The notes below the pieces were generated by a model. It was given only the letters and a program-made list of their open reading frames with translations, was not told the origin of the DNA and ran no database searches. From Sipunculus nudus (Eukaryota; Annelida; Sipuncula; Golfingiida; Sipunculidae), in the NCBI GenBank assembly GCA_026874595.1, contig CM049311.1:42597676-42661675 (forward strand): a DNA stretch of 64,000 bases, written 5' to 3'. Numbering within the stretch: the first letter of the stretch is position 1; every line of letters starts with the position of its first letter. Made by a program: the position numbers and the translations under genes. This document shows, in pieces, positions 1-12,402 of this stretch.

Positions 1-77
1 TTTTGCACCTTTTCTTTATTTTCTTAATATCCATATGTTATAGACACTTTTGGAACGTTAAAAGCTGGTCCTATAAA

Positions 78-435
78 TTTAGGCTGCCTTTCCATGAGCG
101 CGACGCGTTCCCCGCGCGGCATGTCGCGCGGGTAATCGCGCCGCTAGATCGTTTCCATGAACGCGATTTTTCTGCGATACGTCCCGGTGGAGCTCTGTTG
201 TTGCAGCCATGTTTCCCTGCAAAAATAACGCCTGATGAAGAGATTGCCTAGCGGGGCGTTGAACGCGCGTCGCAGAAATCGCTATACATGCGCGATTTTC
301 CCCGCGCAACATTTTTGTCGTGCGGGAACCCGCGTCAATCGAAAGGCTACATGGTTAAACCACTTGCGCGATTCTGCCGCTGTCGCAACGCCATCGCATC
401 GCAGAAAAATCGCGTTCATGGAAAGGCAGCCTAAA
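78..435. mobile_element. MITE-like foldback element with TTTCCATG-core terminal inverted repeats
   Basis: The left end TTTAGGCTGCCTTTCCATG is the reverse complement of the right end CATGGAAAGGCAGCCTAAA, apart from small mismatches further in. A second inverted pair lies inside: TTTCCATGAACGCGATTTT near 150 faces AAAATCGCGTTCATGGAAA near 405. The interior is CpG-rich and alternates CGCG blocks, unlike the AT-rich surroundings. There is no coding capacity. The outer core TTTCCATG is shared with elements at 21123, 32364, 38890 and 49514. The flanks read TTA on the left and TAA on the right, so the target duplication is not clean. Confidence 0.75.
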
Positions 436-1974
436 GCCGGGTGCACACTACCCGATTTTTTCAAGTGACATTGTCGGGCGATATTTTGGGCAGATTTTCT
501 CAAAATCGGCTGAAAATCGGCTCGGCTTAGTCGGCCGATTTTCAGTGTCCCGACGCGCGTGTTCCCATCTCTCGATTATCGCCGAATAAGTCTCATCATG
601 GCGATCTGATATACTGAGCTTTCTAGGAAAAAAAACAAAAGGAAATATTTGTTCGCTTTGTGGCTTATCCAAAGAAATATGATGTATCGGAAGAGTGACT
701 AGTGAGTAATCCTTAGCTTGAGAGATTAGAGGAACTAGGGGCATTTAAACAATACACTTGTATGCGAACTGAGACAGGAGGTTTAATGGTCCATCATCAA
801 TTTAAAGGTTTTCTCCGCATATCTCAGGGGCGGGTCCAGGATTTAGGAAAAGAGGGATCCAACCCAGGAGTACTAATAATAAAACCTAAAGAAAGGTCCC
901 CGGAAAATATCCGAAAGAATTGGTCTTAAAACGATTGCGGCGGGTGATCTGTAGGATTTGTAAAACAAAACATCCAGCATCAGGATACTACATTCAGAAG
1001 GACTATTTCACCAGAAACCAACTCTAATTTAGAAAATGACATTCTTCTTGCATGTTTGTGTGATTTCTAGGATTTCCTATTCTAGAAATTCCATGATGCT
1101 GAATGTATTTTTTTTTATCCTGTGTAAACCAGTCAACACTTTATCGTCCTTTTTCATTTGACTGCTACACAAAACAAACGCCAACAGCAGCAGATATTTT
1201 GCGTGATTAGGTTTTAATTTATATTATTAATTCCTGTAGACAAGTGATGATCAGTTATATATCTGGCGACTCTCTTGTTATCTGTCAGATTAAATATATT
1301 AAAACTAATTAAAGTACAGCATCGCCAAAAATGCCCCTGACTCCGTGAAAAAAGTGTACCAGAGACCCATTCACGTGAACGCTTTTGCCTATGGGGTTAC
1401 CTGTAAGCATCAGGTATTGCTGCATGCGCTGGACTGGATAGGCCTATTGCATCAGTCAAAAGTTCTCAGCTGTTCTTTCATGTCTTCTCTCATTTCCTCT
1501 AACGTTCAGTCTCATGTTTACAGAAATGTTGGCACATTGTAATTATATGAATGGATATTCCTTTACAATGATGAATAAATTGCACGTCGTCTTTTAGGAA
1601 TACATCAAATTTTAATCTTTACCAAAATCGGTCTTTAATTCTTTTTAAAATACAGAAATATGTCATTATACAATATGCATTAATAATGACTTATAGTGAC
1701 AACTTCCAGAGCGTGAATTCTGACCATACACGAATAAACAAAATCGGCTGACTTTGTCGCAAACATTGGCTCACTACACGATTTCGCTAATCGCCCGATA
1801 AAATCGGCCGATTTTCTTTGACAGTGCCAGACTCTTGGCGATTTTTCACGCCGACGCCGACAAAATCGCGTCGCTTGGGGTGTCACACTTCACGACAATG
1901 TACCCCCGTCGGTAGATAGTCGGCCGATCCTATGAGTCGGCCGATAAAATCGGTAAGTGAGCCGCCGGCTTTAG
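431..1974. mobile_element. Non-autonomous TIR element with TCGGCCGATTTT subterminal repeats
   Basis: The left end CTAAAGCCGG, followed by a CACACTACCCGATTTT-like stretch, is mirrored at the right end by AAAATCGG, a GTGAGCCG block and CCGGCTTTAG. Subterminal zones at 460-560 and 1740-1960 repeat AAAATCGGCCGATTTT-type palindromes many times. The 1.2-kb middle is AT-rich, has no convincing open frame and contains ordinary short repeats. The left end overlaps or abuts the element at 78-435. The superfamily is not clear and no transposase is seen. Confidence 0.6.
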
Positions 1975-2019
1975 TGTGGGGTATAGGGGACCCCTTAACC
2001 TCTCTGTTTAATATGTATT

Positions 2020-5000
2020 ATACATTTATTGCTTGCCGGAAATCTTCGATTTCCGCAAGCATATTGGTCAGTTGCGTATGTCTGTTTGTCTGTCTGTCTG
2101 TTTGTTTGTCTGCACTCTCCTGGCCACAATTTTGCCACAATCACCTTGAAACTTACAGGGATGATGAAAAACATAATTTCTAGGTGCCCTATTGTTTTTG
2201 GTTAAAATAGGTCAAAAGTCAAAGGTCAAGGTCACGACAGGTATGGTTAACGGTTTTTGCACTATAACTTCGCCATAAATAGGCTTATCCACTTCTGCAA
2301 TAGCTCATATTTTTCGTCATCACCTGGCCTTTCTTTTGACATGTAGCTTACTCAAATTTTCTGTTACCATGGTTACGCAATTTTGGGGAGAAATCATGGA
2401 ATTTCGTGATATTTTTCAAATTTGCAGCAATCGTACTGATTCTGAGATATTTTATGTAACACAAGAATATCTCGAAATTGTTTTTTCAGATTTTGGAAAT
2501 GGCCGCCAGGGGGCGTTGCAGATGAAAAAACATGAACATTTGTTTTGGTGCTATACCTCCAGAACTATTAAACATTGGGCCATTTCCATCACAGCACCTT
2601 CAACTGGGGTCCATGGGCTTATTTTTGCGCATAGGTGCCAAAGTGCGCTATTGCCAGATTTCTCTACTTTTGGGGTAAAACTTTTGAATTTTGAAAATAT
2701 GCAGTTTTCAGCTTCTAACTCTGTCAGTTTTTATGCTGGAGAGGTCAATTTTTTTGCATCTTGTAGCCCTTGGTGAGTTCTCGGTGATCCAATCAAAAAT
2801 CTTGCAAAATCTCGCACCGTTTCTCGTCAAACGAGAGTCTTCGAGATTTCATTCAATATGACCTACAGGTTGCATTTTTTTAACAATGGCTTTGAAATTG
2901 ATATATTTTGTGTTATTTTATAAATATCTCGAAATCAGTTTTTCATTTTTTGGAAATAGCCACCAGGGGGCGTGGTACCTGAAACACTGTAACATATCAT
3001 TTTTCTGCAATATCTAAAAAAATATTAAACGTGACACCATTTTTTTTGGTGGTATCTGAAACTAGGAACATTGGCTTATTCCTCCGCACATGTAGCTTTG
3101 TACTGCCGTTACCATGGTTACCAAATTTTGGGGTAAAACGTGACAACTTGAAAATACGAAGTTTACCTGCTTCTATCTCTGTTGATATTTGCCATAGAAA
3201 GGTCTGGTTTTCGGCGTTAGACAGCATCCGTCTAGTTCTTAGTCATTCAATCGCAAGTCTCGTCATATCTCGCACCGTTTCTCGTGAAACGAGAACACGT
3301 GACCATTCAAAGAAATGCCTATAATTCTGTCATTTTTTTACGCCACAGACACATGGTCTGCAGCGCCGGATAGCGTCGGACACTCGCAGTCACATTCAGG
3401 GGTCGCATTGTTAGTCTCGTCAAATCTCGCGCCGTTTTTCGCCATACCACGAAGACACTCGCCGTCGCCGCAAGTGGCGGCAGGGTCCTTACGGTGGGCG
3501 GCCGGCGTGTGCAGCGGTCCGTGACGGCCTCTCCGGGCCCCGTCTATGATCATACATGTTGGAGGCACAGTCCATACTTTATTGCTTGCCGGAAATCTTC
3601 GATTTCCGCAAGCATATTGGTCAGTTGCGTATGTCTGTTTGTTGCTTGCCGGAAATCTTCGATTTCGGCAAGTTGGTTGGTCAGCTGCGTATGTCCATTT
3701 GTCTGTTTGTTTTTTGCTTGCCGGAAATCTTCGATTTTCGCAAGCATGTTGATCACCCGCGTATGTTTGTTTGTTTGTTTGTCTGTCTGTTTGTCTGTAT
3801 GTACACGCGCTAGAGGCCACAGTTTTTAAGCAATCGCTCTGAAACTTATACATAAACTGTAAGATCTGTTCTCCTCGGAGCCTATTGTTTTTGGTGATGA
3901 TCGGTCAAAGGTCAAGGTCAGGGTCACCAAAAAACCTAAAATCTTTATTTTCTTCATATCTTCGTCAATAATAATCGTAGCCGCATAATCTGTAGCTCAT
4001 TTTATTCCTCACTATGTTAGCTTTCCAAGTGCTGGCAAATTTTTCCGGTCAATGGTTACCATGGTAACGTATTTTGGGGGGAAAATCAGAAAATTCGAAA
4101 ATTTCCCTCCAAATTTCTCATTTTTTAAGTTAGAGAGGCCTAGTTTTTTGCAATGCGTAGCATTTAATATGCTCTATGCGAAATTAATGTAAGTCTCGCA
4201 AAATCTCGTGCCATGTGTCGTCAAATGGGACTTTTCGAGATTTCATTAAATACGATTTACAGGTCGCAGTTTTACAGCTAAGGTTCTGAAAGTGACATAT
4301 TTTCTGTTGTTTTGTATTATCTCGAACTTGTTTTTTCATTTTTTGAAATTAGCCACCAGGGGGCGTGGTACTGGAAACACTGCAACTTACCATTTTTCTG
4401 CAATACCAAAAAAAATATTAAACGTGGCACAATGTTTACTGTCTTATCTGAAACTAGGATCGTCGGCTTCTTCCTGCGTACATGTAGCTTTGCGCTGCTG
4501 TTACCATGGTAACCAAATTTTGGGGTAAAACTTGGCAATCTGAAAATAATAAGTTTTTTGCTTCTATCTCTGTTAATATTTATACTACAAGTGTCTAGTT
4601 TTCTGCATGAGGTAGCATTCCCTTGCCACTAATGCAGTTAATTGCAAGTCTCGTAGAATCTCGCTCTGTTTTCCGTCAAACGAGAAATTACGAGATTTCA
4701 CAGAAATGCATATAACTTGGTCACCTTTTCGGCTAAAGAGGAGCAGTTTTCAGCATTTTGTTGCGTTTTGGGAGCTTAACAAGATAATAACTTATATCTC
4801 GCCACATCTCGTACCATCTCCCGCCAAACGAGAATATTCGAGAATTCGAACAAATGTCTATATCTCTGTCATTTGAATGCCAGAGATTTTATTTTTCTAT
4901 TGTTCAAGATTCTATTGACTAGTTTGAAGTGACAAAATTGAACATCTCGTCATATCTCGCATCATTTCTTGTCAAACGAGAACATGGGACCATTCAAAGA

Positions 5001-5200
5001 TACGCCTATAATTCTGTTATTTTAATGCTGAAGACCTTTAGTTTTCAGCATTCGATAGCGTCTAACACTCTCGGTCACATTATGTGTTTATATTGTAAGT
5101 TTCGTCAAATCTGGGATCGTTTTTTCTTCAAATAAAAAAGTACATCCTATTGCCGTGACCATAAGTGGCGGCAGTATGTGATAGTAAATGTCGGCAGGGG
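2020..5200 (+). repeat. Family-C dispersed repeat array (hairpin head, CTGT tract, motif-rich body)
   Basis: The array starts at a near-perfect hairpin at 2031-2060 (GCTTGCCGGAAATC, loop TTC, GATTTCCGCAAGC), followed by a TGTTTGTCTGTC tract. The body carries AAGGTCAAGGTCA, a GTTACCATGG palindrome and a CCACCAGGGGGCG motif, and these recur along the array at changing spacing. A second head with three hairpin copies lies at 3584-3748. The same family occurs in the opposite orientation at 45780-47330 and 53750-57235. No protein is encoded; short open frames are chance. It is probably an array of non-autonomous mobile elements, perhaps the tandem-core type known from bivalves. Confidence 0.7.
3584..3760 (+). 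repeat. Triplicated terminal hairpin of family C
   Basis: Three successive copies of the GCTTGCCGGAAATC / GATTTCCGCAAGC hairpin with its CAGTTGCGTATGT tail start at 3584, 3644 and 3716, spaced 60 and 72 bp apart. Copies 2 and 3 carry single substitutions in the stem. Family C in the opposite orientation at 54130-54275 also has three degenerate copies. Confidence 0.8.
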
Positions 5201-5573
5201 CATTACACTTGACAGTTGGAGCCGTGTTCTATGGGTGTGCGATGGCCCATGAAGAAGACTTCTATTGTGTTGTTATCGTCTTCCTTTGATTGCTGCTTCG
5301 TAAGCTTCACAGACCAGCGCCAACCACCTGGTTGCCATGTGTCCTCAATGTAAACAACCTTTGCTGTTTTCCTTTCCCTAAGATATGTATGGTAGCCTGT
5401 TCACTTGTCCTTAGATTGTTTATTGTTGGTGTATTGAAGTAAAATAAAATGCCAGGTTTTCCTGCATATTGATTGTAAATTGAATAAAATCATACAAGAA
5501 CCAACCAATGTTCTATGACCACTATTTCAGATTTGAGATCAGAACAATTGATTTCTGCATAAACCACTATGAC
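5200..5573. other. Unassigned stretch
   Basis: No open frame, repeat unit or palindrome that I can support. It lies between the family-C array and the 365-bp tandem repeat. Confidence 0.4.
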
Positions 5574-7380
5574 CAGATTTGATAAACTTCAAAGTGGTCT
5601 ATATTTTTTTCTGAAGAAGTTGAGCTATATGCTTGGAGATGTCAGCCAGTGGGTGTGAATGGATTGCAATGAAACCCAATCCAGGTGTTTGTGGAGAGTC
5701 TGGTGGAGATGAAGGGGGCCAAAACCTATTTGACTGTGTATAAGCATAAACTGGCCTAAAATCAGGTTTCTGGGGGCATGAAATTTTTGTTTGTGGGAAC
5801 AGGGTAATATTTTCTTGTTTCCCTGTATATACACCCTAAACTGGGCCTAATGACACCAAAACCAGGTTTGTGGGACCATCAGTACAGATTTGAGGGGGAA
5901 AAATGGATTTTATCTGTATATCACTATGTTCACTGTGTCCAGATTTGGAAATTCAAACTGGTCCTAATTTTTTTTCTGATGGAGTTGAGCCAAATGCTTT
6001 GAGATACCAGCCAGTGGGTGTAAATGGATTGCAATGATCCCAAACCAGGTGTGTGTGTTGAGTTTTGTGGAGATGAGGGGGGCCAGAACCTATCTGACTG
6101 TGTATAAGCATAAACTGGCCTGAAATCAGGTTTCTGGGGGCTTGAAATTCTTGTTTGTGTCAACAGGGTAATATTATCTTGTTTCCCTGTATATACACCT
6201 TGAATTGGGCCTAATGACACCTAAACCATGTTTTTGGGACCATCATTACAGATTTGAGGTAAAAAAAATGGATTTTCCCTGTATATCACTATGTTCACTG
6301 TGTCCAGATTTGGGAATTCAAACTGGCCCTAATTTTTTTTCTGAGGGAGTTGAGCCAAATGCTTGGTGATGCCAGCCAGTGGGTGTAAATGGATTGCAAT
6401 GATACCCAAACCAGGAGTGTGTGTTGAGTTTTGTGGATATGAAGGGGGCCAGAACCTATTTGACTGTGTATAAGCATAAACTGGCCTGAAATCAGGTTTC
6501 TGGGGGCATGAAATTTTTGTTTGTGGGAACAGGGTAATATTATCTTGTTTCCCTGTATATACACCCTAAACTGGGCCTAATGACACCAAAACCAGGTTTG
6601 TGGGACCATCAGTACAGATTTGAGGGGGGAAAATGAATTTTCTCTGTATATCACTATGTTCACTGTGTCCAGATTTGGAAATTCAAACTGGCCCTAATTT
6701 TTTTTCTGAGGGAGTTGAGCCAAATGCTTGGTGATGCCAGCCAGTGGGTGTAAATGGATTGCAATGATACCCAAACCAGGAGTGTGTGTTGAGTTTTGTG
6801 GGGATGAGGGGGGCCAGAACCTGTTTCACTGTGTATAAGCATAAACTGGCCTGAAATCAGGTTTCTGGGGGCATGAAATTTTTGTTTGTGGGAACAGGGT
6901 AATATTATCTTGTTTCCCTGTATATACACACTAAACTGGGCCTAATGACACCAAAACCAGGTTTGTGGGACCATCAGTACAGATTTGAGGGGAAAAAATG
7001 GATTTTTTCTGTATATCACTATGTCCACTGTGTCCAGATTTGGAAATTCAAACTGGCCCTAATTTTTTTTCTGAGGGATTTGAACCAAATGCTTTGAGAT
7101 TCCAGCCAGTGGGTGTAAATGGATTGCAATGATAGCCAAACCAGGTGTGTGTGATGAGTCTGGTGGAGATGAGGCGGTCCAAAACACTATTTGCCTGTGT
7201 ATAATAAGCCATATACTGTCCTCAGCTGAAATCAGCTTTCTGGGGGCTTGAAATGTTTGCTGGTGGGAACGAGGTAATATTATCTTGTTATCATGGATAT
7301 ACACCCTAAAATGGGTCTAAGAACACCAAATACATGCATGTTGGACCATGAGTACAGATTTGAGGTAACAAATTGTCTGT
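5574..7380. repeat. 365-bp tandem repeat, five units
   Basis: Units begin with CAGATTTG at 5574, 5940, 6305, 6670 and 7035, so the period is about 365 bp. Conserved blocks include CCAGCCAGTGGGTGTAAATGG, GTATAAGCATAAACTGGCCT and TTTCCCTGTATATACAC. The two central units are nearly identical and the outer units are more diverged, as expected if unequal exchange homogenises the centre. Each unit contains a 69-96 codon antisense open frame, but 365 is not divisible by three, the frames do not join, and no domain is visible, so I do not treat them as genes. Confidence 0.92.
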
Positions 7381-9360
7381 CTATAAATTAAAAAAAAATC
7401 AAATATCAAACTGTTATAAACATGTATCAATATATTTAATAAAATCTCTTTTCATTCAATGAATTGCATTTTATTTTTTTATAAATAAACCATGATATTC
7501 AATTACATCCAGTAATAAAAAATAAAAATAAAATGAATAAAAGTTTTTTTGTTTTTGTTTTTTTTTGGGGGGGGGGGGGTGTTTGTGTTTTTTTTTTGCA
7601 GTAAAATCCAGGCTTCTCTTTGGATCCCGGCGGTGGGCGAGGCTACAATGGACACCACACAACATTTGAAAGAACATTTTTTTCTGCTGTTATTGGATGA
7701 CCAAGTCTCTATGAATTAAAAAAAAAAATATTTATTCCGTTATTCAAGATGACAGTGAAAATGACCCTATTTTTTCAATCATTCACCACTCTTTTCGAGC
7801 GTTCATGAATAAGAAAGAGCCCGTCCCACCGCATTTCCTGCGAGGGTTCGTTTCTTCAGAGTCCAAACAATCCTACCGGGGCGGGGTTTAGTCCATCTCG
7901 TCTTAAATTTGTGTCCGGGGCACGGCAAACATTATGAAAGCGGACAAAAACTTTCATACGGCTGGTAAATGCGTTTATATGTAAACGCGGGGAATTCCCG
8001 GACAATTCACGGAGAGATTTTATATGCAATGATACTTTTAATTACACGTTAAAATCATTTAAAATCTACCACTATATTACTCTAAAGACATTTATTCACT
8101 GTTAAATTACCGAAATAATAACCAGCGCAAACAATGTGGGACTGCCACTAACACCAATCTGGATCACCAGCTAACATTGACTACCGATCTTACATCAGAC
8201 GAAAACGCTAAACACTATATATTTTTTCAACAGTTTACTGTGCAAACCGTAACAAAACCATGCAGGATATCAAATTTACAGGTTCTTAAGGAAATATGAT
8301 ACAAAAAATAAATTGTACCTTTGCTCACATTTAATAAAATCATCATGATGAATTCTCCGCGAATTCTCCAGCTGTCCGCGTTATAGATGTATATGTATTT
8401 ATTAATGACAAAAATTGACATACAATTTTATGGATACCCGTATAATTGCGGTTTTCTGGACCGTCCCAGCCCACAGGTAGGATAATATGGATTCCCGACA
8501 ATATTCTAATGACCGTTCCCTGAGCTGGAACGGGCTGAGAAGGTCCCTGTCATTTTTTTTAATTGTCAATTCCCAGGTTTTTCGGATAAAAAAATGGCCC
8601 AATCCTTCATTCAATCTCCAGCCTCTTCTGGCGTTCCGGGTTTAAAAAAGAGCCCGTCCCATGCCTATTTCAGCTAGGACTGCAAACTCTGGGGTCAAAA
8701 CAACTCAACTACGGCTTGGGATTACTACCTTTCCTCTTAAATTTCCATCGCGCCCGTGTCAAGTGTACCGTTTCATTCACAAACGTGCGGCAGGCGCCAA
8801 AAAATTTGACAGCACCCCTCTCTCATGCCAGAATATATTTTTATATATGAAGTCCTAACCCACCACGGAACTAGGGCCTCAAATTTTTTTATCTTATTAC
8901 TTACCACTTCAGACTCCTTAAAAGTCTCTCCTTTTTTAACCAAAGATTCCAATTTTTAAAATATATTAAATTTCACATTACAGATAACCTACACCAAGGG
9001 GACATTACAGTTAATCCGTGATGGGCAGGACTTCTTGGAATTTTATAATTCCCGGACGCAGGCTGACTGGCTGCCTTTTTTCTTCAAGGACAGCCCTAAT
9101 TTAAGCCATCATCAGACTTGAAGATGTCCTCAGGCCGACCTATTTGTCCAGGAATGAAAGGTCACGTCTCTGTTACCTAGAGGTCGGGTCTCTGTCTAAC
9201 ACGAACGCGGCTTCGCTTGCGTTTCGGCATTCTGGACGTTCAACTCTTCAAGTTTCATTTTCACCGCTTTTTCTTATTTCCAGCACTCAAGAATAGAAGA
9301 AGTATTCAGTTGGATTTGTATTATATTTTATTTCTGTCAAAAATGGATTGTCCTGTACAG
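7381..9360. other. Unassigned AT-rich DNA with two diverged copies of an AGAGCCCGTCCCA segment
   Basis: A G13 tract lies at 7567-7579. A segment with AAGAGCCCGTCCCA, then TTTCCTCTTAAATTT-like sequence, occurs near 7806-7930 and again near 8650-8760. This suggests an old duplication or two copies of a dispersed repeat. No supported gene. Confidence 0.4.
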
Positions 9361-11639
9361 GATAGCTACTAATAATAACACTAATAATGTGTCTCCAGCT
9401 GTCTGTCTCTCTGTCTGTCTGTCTACTCTTCTTTGACTTTTGAAAATCAGCAAGACCTTATTCATATGTGCTACTTTTCCCCCATGATAAAGGTTTTTCA
9501 TTTGATCAGATCCGAATGTTCCCTGTCTGTCTGCCTAGTAACTGTCCATCTATTTCGCTGTCTTATTTCCGGTCACTTCCGGCAAGCGTTCGACCTCAGG
9601 TCGTCTAGTTTACTGATTAAACCTTTTAAAAGGAATTTGTGGTAGAGGGAACCACCTCCATTTTCGTAATGCAACTATTGTATCCTTACAATCGCATATC
9701 ATTAGCAGGCATCTTGAAGGGTGTGCCTGTCAGATCTACAGATTAATTGCTCAGGATTTATAGTTAAATAAAGTGAAGCGTTTTTTTTTTACCAGATTTG
9801 ACGCTTGATGTGTGTTTTGGACTTTATAATCCTACTAATGAAACTGTATGTTTTAATAGATACAGACTTTGTCAGAATCATCTACCACTGTGAAATGATT
9901 TAGAGCTGTACTTGTAGAATTGATAAGCTGATCCACATTAATTTCTGACATTTGTTATGGATGGCTTTAATGTAATTATGCAGTTCGACAACCAACACAT
10001 ATGAATCATATATGATAAATCTGTAAAATTACTTGGGTCATCTTTTGATAATGACTTCATTTGAGATACAGCGGAAATATGCTCCATAGCAAGTACACAG
10101 TCAAATGAGCTTCAACTTATTAAATGGGTATTTAATTCGTTGGACCAGGATATTCGTGTTGGTATATCTACAGAGCCATTCTTCTCCTGTATACCGCTTT
10201 TAAGAGTGCCCTTTATATAGCATTTTTGTGGTAATGAAAACTGAGAGGAGATTCCAAGTAACTTTCTCAATGCATTTCACAGAGTCAAACGGAACAAAAT
10301 AGAAATGTTAACAAAACATTTATTTTGTTGAACTTCAAAGTAGAACACCACATTTTAAATTGTCCTTTAAAACATCACAGTATACATTCCGGTGTACATC
10401 CGTTTCACAACCCAGATGAATGTTGCACAATACTGTTGCACAATAGGTCACACATTCAGCTGAAATATAGAATTTCTAATAGTGAGTGAACCAAAGATGC
10501 CCGGGCCCGTCAGGAGTTTCCTATATGAATTTCCTATAAAATATCAAAATATATTTGAAAATGTAGAAGTCTCGTGTAGTTTTTATTTTAGCTTATATAA
10601 ATTTTAGTAAGGAGACCCCGCGAGGGTTCGAAATAAGGCGACAGAAATGCGCATCCCGTTTGTAATTTGAGAAACCTCTATATGGCCTAACTCTTGGCAA
10701 AACAAGTAGAAACTGTGGCTTTGTAATTTTATACAATTTAATAACATCGGGAGGGGGGGGGGGGCACGTATATAGATCATAGCTCGTCTGTCTCGGCCCC
10801 TGCCGCCCCCCGCTAGGCCCGCGATATTTGATAATAACCCTAGTTGCGAAGTACAAGAACGCACGGTGGACAAAATAAATATGAAAAATACAGTACCATC
10901 CGAAAACTTATATATATTAAATTACATCTATATGAAAGCAACCCGAGAGATGGATTGATGAACTAGGTTTACAAAAGATCTTTAAGGCATTCAAGAATAT
11001 TGTTAAGATTACGATTTCAGAAAAAAACTAAAATTTTTCATTTTAAATTATTACTTGGGATTTGACCACTTAACTTTTATCAAAAACTGAGTAAAAGCTA
11101 AACTGAACTCTGTTCTTTTTGTAAAAAAAAAAAAAAGGAAAGGAAATTTGCCTACGTAATTTACTTTATCACTGGGAGGTAACCAATAAAAGTTGTTACA
11201 CAATCTTGTAAATGGTGACACATATCCAATATTATAGAAAAAGAAGAAACAATATAAAGATAACATTCTTTAACACATTTCAGATTACAATATCATTTAA
11301 TTTCTGTAATGTAGATTTGTTATTTGTATCTGTATGCACGTATGTATATTGTCATTGTCCACATATCGTCATGATGTATAATGTACTTTATTGTATGCAT
11401 TAAGAATTATTTAAAAAATCAGTAGATAATAATTTAATTGTCTGTTTAAAGTCTACAGATTTTTTTCAAAGAGCACAAAACCTAGATAGGGTCATATCAG
11501 ATAGTTTAAGATATTCTGGTCGTGCAGCTTTACTTTGATGTACTTATTCGGTAGGCTAATTGCATACATGCTCTCGAGTGGTCCGCATTTTCCTAAGTGC
11601 TCATTCTAATCAGTAGGAATGATTATAGGGTAGTATGCC
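9361..11639. other. Unassigned AT-rich DNA
   Basis: A short CTGT microsatellite lies at about 9399-9425 and a G12 tract at 10753-10764. No open frame with protein-like composition, no splice-flanked exon and no repeat family that I can name. Confidence 0.4.
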
Positions 11640-12356
11640 CTACAGTTTTTGGGTGTTAACATGGATAATGCATTGCTATCTTAAAAAAAAAGTTATAGGT
11701 ATAAAAAGTAAAATGAATAAGTATGTTAATAAGAGAAAATTAATAAAATTAACATAAAAAGAAATTAAATTAATAAATACTATAATAAATAAAGGATATA
11801 AATAAATGTTTTGGAAGTCAAAGAGCTTTTGGTGTTAACATGATAGGTCCTTTGAAAATATATATGAAACAAAAGGAGGGTGCAAGTACTGGTTTTATGG
11901 GTTTTGGCATAGTAAGTTTTTATCACTGTATTTAGAAATACTCAACCTTGGTTTCCAGGTGTCAACTCTTGACATATGACCAAAAAATAGGTGATGCGAG
12001 TCCTAGAGTTTTGGGTGTTGGTATAGTAAGTCCTATCCATGGTTTAAAAAAAATAAAAACTCGGCCTAGATTTTATTCTGTGTCCATTCTGACATATAAA
12101 AAAAAGTCGACTCGACTGAAAAGAAAGGGGAGATGTACGTAAGTCCTAGAGTTTTGGGTGTTGGCATAGTAAGTTACTATCTATGGTTTTAAAAACACTC
12201 GACCTAGGTTTTCTTCAGTGTCAATTCTGGCATATAATTAAAAAAAGGAAAGAAAGAGAGGGGAGGTGCAAGTCCCAGAGTTTGAGTGTTGGCAAAGTAA
12301 GCTCGCATCAGTGGTTTGAAAAACACCGCATCAGTTTTCTTTAGTGTCAATTTTGG

Positions 12357-12360
<4 letters not shown>
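11640..12360. repeat. Degenerate tandem repeat of about 135-145 bp
   Basis: The phrase GTTTTGGGTGTTGGCATAGTAAG recurs in altered form near 11646, 11826, 11890, 12007, 12151 and 12281. It is followed by a TATCTATGGTTTAAAAACACTCGACC-like block and TCAATTCTGGCATATAA. The array ends in a (TA)n tract. Confidence 0.7.

Positions 12361-12398
<38 letters not shown>
12360..12398. repeat. (TA)n microsatellite
   Basis: About 19 uninterrupted TA units. They end the degenerate tandem array. Confidence 0.95.

Positions 12399-12399
<1 letters not shown>

Positions 12400-12402
<3 letters not shown>

Noticed and set aside
3338-3853. 171-codon open frame on the minus strand
   Set aside because: It reads through CTGT-rich tracts and hairpin copies and gives repeated QTDRQTNKQT; it is a by-product of the family-C head.
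5625-7304. Repeated antisense frames starting MYIQGNK in the 365-bp array
   Set aside because: The unit length is not a multiple of three, each frame stops within its unit, and no domain, start context or splice signal is visible.
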